In this document: one piece after another, positions 15,776-16,755 of the stretch
Position numbering within the stretch: position 1 is the stretch's first letter
How the letters are laid out: the number at the start of each line of letters is the position of its first letter
Assembly: GCA_900549085.1 (NCBI GenBank)
Contig: URMO01000043.1
Location: 1-16,755, forward strand
Length of the DNA stretch: 16,755 bases
Direction of reading: 5' to 3'
Origin: an uncultured Collinsella sp.
GTDB lineage: Bacteria > Actinomycetota > Coriobacteriia > Coriobacteriales > Coriobacteriaceae
Notes under the pieces: model-generated
What the model saw: only the letters and a program-made list of their open reading frames with translations
Told to the model about the DNA's origin: nothing
Database searches by the model: none
Made by a program: the position numbers and the translations under genes

Positions 15776-16568
15776 GCTTAATCACCTCTTTAGCAAGGTT
15801 CATATACGCCTTTGCGCCCTTGTTCTGTGGCGCATAGGTAATTACTGGCTCACCGAACGAGGGTGCTTCTGAAATTTTAACTGTGCGTGGAATCAAGGTC
15901 TTGAATGCCTTGTCACCAAAATACGATTGAACCTCTTCCACAACCTGGTTCGAAAGCGATGTGCGCGAATCGTACATAGTCATGAGCACGCCATAAGTAT
16001 CAAGGCTCTTATTAAGGCGTGTTTTAACCATCTTCATCGATTCAAGCAGCTTTGTGACACCTTCGAGTGCGTAATATTCGCATTGAATAGGAATCAAAAC
16101 ACTGTCTGCTGCTGTTAACGCATTGATGGTCAGCAAACCAAGCGATGGCGGGCAATCGATGAATATAAAATCAAACTCATCCTGAACAGGCTCAAGCAGA
16201 TCCTTTAAGCGAGTCTCACGGGCAATCGCACTGACAAGTTCGATTTCCGCACCCGCAAGCTGGATAGTTGCCGGGATTACAAATACCTTATTGCAATTTG
16301 TATCAAGAACGAGCGATTCCGCCGGAACATCGTTCAGCAATGCATCATAGATGCAGTGATCGAGTTCTTCTTTTTCGATTCCAAAACCACTCGTACTATT
16401 ACCCTGCGGGTCAAAATCGACAATTAACGTCTTTCGGCCCAGTTCACCCAACGCTGCTGCAAGATTTACAGCCGTGGTGGACTTACCTACGCCGCCTTTT
16501 TGGTTGATGATAGCAATGACACGCGTGTCTTTTGCACTCTTAGAACGCTTAACGTCGCGAAATCCCAC
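15768..16568 (-). CDS. parA: chromosome partitioning ATPase ParA (Soj)
   Basis: A 266-residue deviant-Walker ATPase that binds DNA non-specifically as an ATP dimer and moves ParB-parS complexes apart. Residues 22-31 are the deviant Walker A motif NQKGGVGKST, with signature Lys24 and Lys29. DFDPQGNST (51-59) is the A' motif and FIFIDCPPSLG the Walker B region. The short N-terminus without a helix-turn-helix marks it as a chromosomal (type Ib-like/Soj) rather than a P1-type ParA. The start is GTG with AGGAGG about five bases upstream (16576-16581). parB follows with an 8-nt overlap. The gene begins 38 bp from the first of three parS sites, so ParB bound there could affect its expression; that is inference. 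Confidence 0.97.
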   Translation of the reverse strand: MGFRDVKRSKSAKDTRVIAIINQKGGVGKSTTAVNLAAALGELGRKTLIVDFDPQGNSTSGFGIEKEELDHCIYDALLNDVPAESLVLDTNCNKVFVIPATIQLAGAEIELVSAIARETRLKDLLEPVQDEFDFIFIDCPPSLGLLTINALTAADSVLIPIQCEYYALEGVTKLLESMKMVKTRLNKSLDTYGVLMTMYDSRTSLSNQVVEEVQSYFGDKAFKTLIPRTVKISEAPSFGEPVITYAPQNKGAKAYMNLAKEVIKRA

Positions 16569-16606
16569 GGTCCCTCCTGGTGTATTTAAAGCTGTTGAAT
16601 GGAGGA

Positions 16607-16622
16607 TGTTTCACGTGAAACA
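16607..16622. other. parS: parS site 1
   Basis: TGTTTCACGTGAAACA is a perfect 16-bp palindrome matching the known bacterial parS consensus. It lies 38 bp upstream of the parA start codon, on the promoter/leader side. Confidence 0.93.
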
Positions 16623-16635
16623 ATCCGATTCGACA

Positions 16636-16671
16636 TCGATTGTTATGTTTCACGTGAAACATAACAATCGA
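16636..16671. other. parS: parS site 2 inside a 36-bp perfect palindrome
   Basis: The 16-bp parS (16646-16661) is identical to sites 1 and 3. Here the symmetry continues for ten further bases on each side (left arm TCGATTGTTA, right arm TAACAATCGA), making a 36-bp perfect palindrome centred between 16653 and 16654. The neighbouring sites lack this extension. Confidence 0.93.
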
Positions 16672-16683
16672 CACTATCCATTA

Positions 16684-16699
16684 TGTTTCACGTGAAACA
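16684..16699. other. parS: parS site 3
   Basis: A third exact TGTTTCACGTGAAACA, extended by one base on each side into an 18-bp palindrome. It begins the rsmG-parA intergenic region, one base after the rsmG stop codon (read on the minus strand). Confidence 0.93.
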
Positions 16700-16700
16700 T

Positions 16701-16755
16701 CTAGGCAAGCGGATTCTTTTTTGCCATGCCATTAGCACGCGGAAGGGAAACAGAT
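16701..16755 (-). CDS. rsmG: C-terminal end of RsmG (partial, cut by window edge)
   Basis: On the minus strand a reading frame open to the window edge ends with LPRANGMAKKNPLA and a TAG at 16701-16703. This tail fits the conserved C-terminus of RsmG/GidB, the 16S rRNA G527 N7-methyltransferase (pattern PR-x-x-G-x-x-x-K-x-PL). It also fits the common order rsmG-parA-parB next to the replication origin. Only 17 codons are visible, so the call rests on tail similarity plus synteny. The 132 bp between its stop and the parA start hold the three parS sites; no terminator is seen between them, so rsmG and parAB may be co-transcribed. Confidence 0.72.
   Translation of the reverse strand, partial: SVSLPRANGMAKKNPLA

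Noticed and set aside
16636..16671. The 36-bp palindrome as a Rho-independent terminator of rsmG
   Set aside because: No T tract follows on either strand and the centre is an exact parS, so segregation use is the simpler reading.
1..16755. CRISPR arrays, insertion sequences, toxin-antitoxin or phage-defence genes
   Set aside because: No regularly spaced repeats, transposase motifs or defence domains were seen on either strand.

Overview
The window looks like a chromosomal segment close to the replication origin of a high-GC actinobacterium of the Coriobacteriia type; a Collinsella-like gut organism is the best guess. That taxonomic call is inference. It rests on the parA-parB order next to the C-terminal end of rsmG with a cluster of parS sites, the actinobacterial-looking pair of WYL-domain regulators, the LPXTG-anchored adhesin, GTG starts and GC-rich codon use. 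No mobile element, transposase or CRISPR array is visible.

Layout from left to right. (1) 1-500: a tRNA-like T-arm fragment at the left edge, a strong terminator and a minus-strand tRNA-Gly(CCC) with its promoter, then about 300 bp of non-coding DNA ending in a structured leader. (2) 497-3928: a large plus-strand cell-wall adhesin with a thioester domain, six CnaB/SpaA-type domains and an LPATG sorting signal, closed by a bidirectional terminator. (3) 3991-7320, minus: a membrane-anchored M28-type peptidase-like protein whose catalytic domain is interrupted by an acidic, Pro/Ala-rich insert of about 650 residues, followed by a 72-residue single-pass membrane protein in the same operon. (4) 7518-9444, plus: two overlapping WYL-domain regulators resembling the PafB/PafC arrangement. 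(5) 9441-13294, minus: ddl (D-Ala-D-Ala ligase) followed by an overlapping DinG-type exonuclease/helicase; its end shares a TTAA with the end of the WYL pair. (6) 13380-14432, plus: rlmN, followed by a degenerate parS and a terminator. (7) 14561-16755, minus: the end of rsmG, three perfect parS sites, parA, parB and a small membrane protein, each of the last two overlapping the gene before it, closed by a terminator.

The genes fall into three themes. One is the cell surface and envelope: adhesin, membrane peptidase and Ddl. Another is the response to DNA damage: the WYL pair and DinG. The third is chromosome segregation: ParA, ParB and parS. The parAB/small-protein end is visibly more AT-rich than the peptidase region: 14641-14700 has 22 G/C of 60, 5341-5400 has 43 of 60. 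The items most worth a second look are the split M28 domain with unusual active-site residues, the evenly spaced parS trio (the middle one inside a 36-bp perfect palindrome), the outlying degenerate parS after rlmN, and the undescribed small membrane proteins at the ends of both minus-strand operons.
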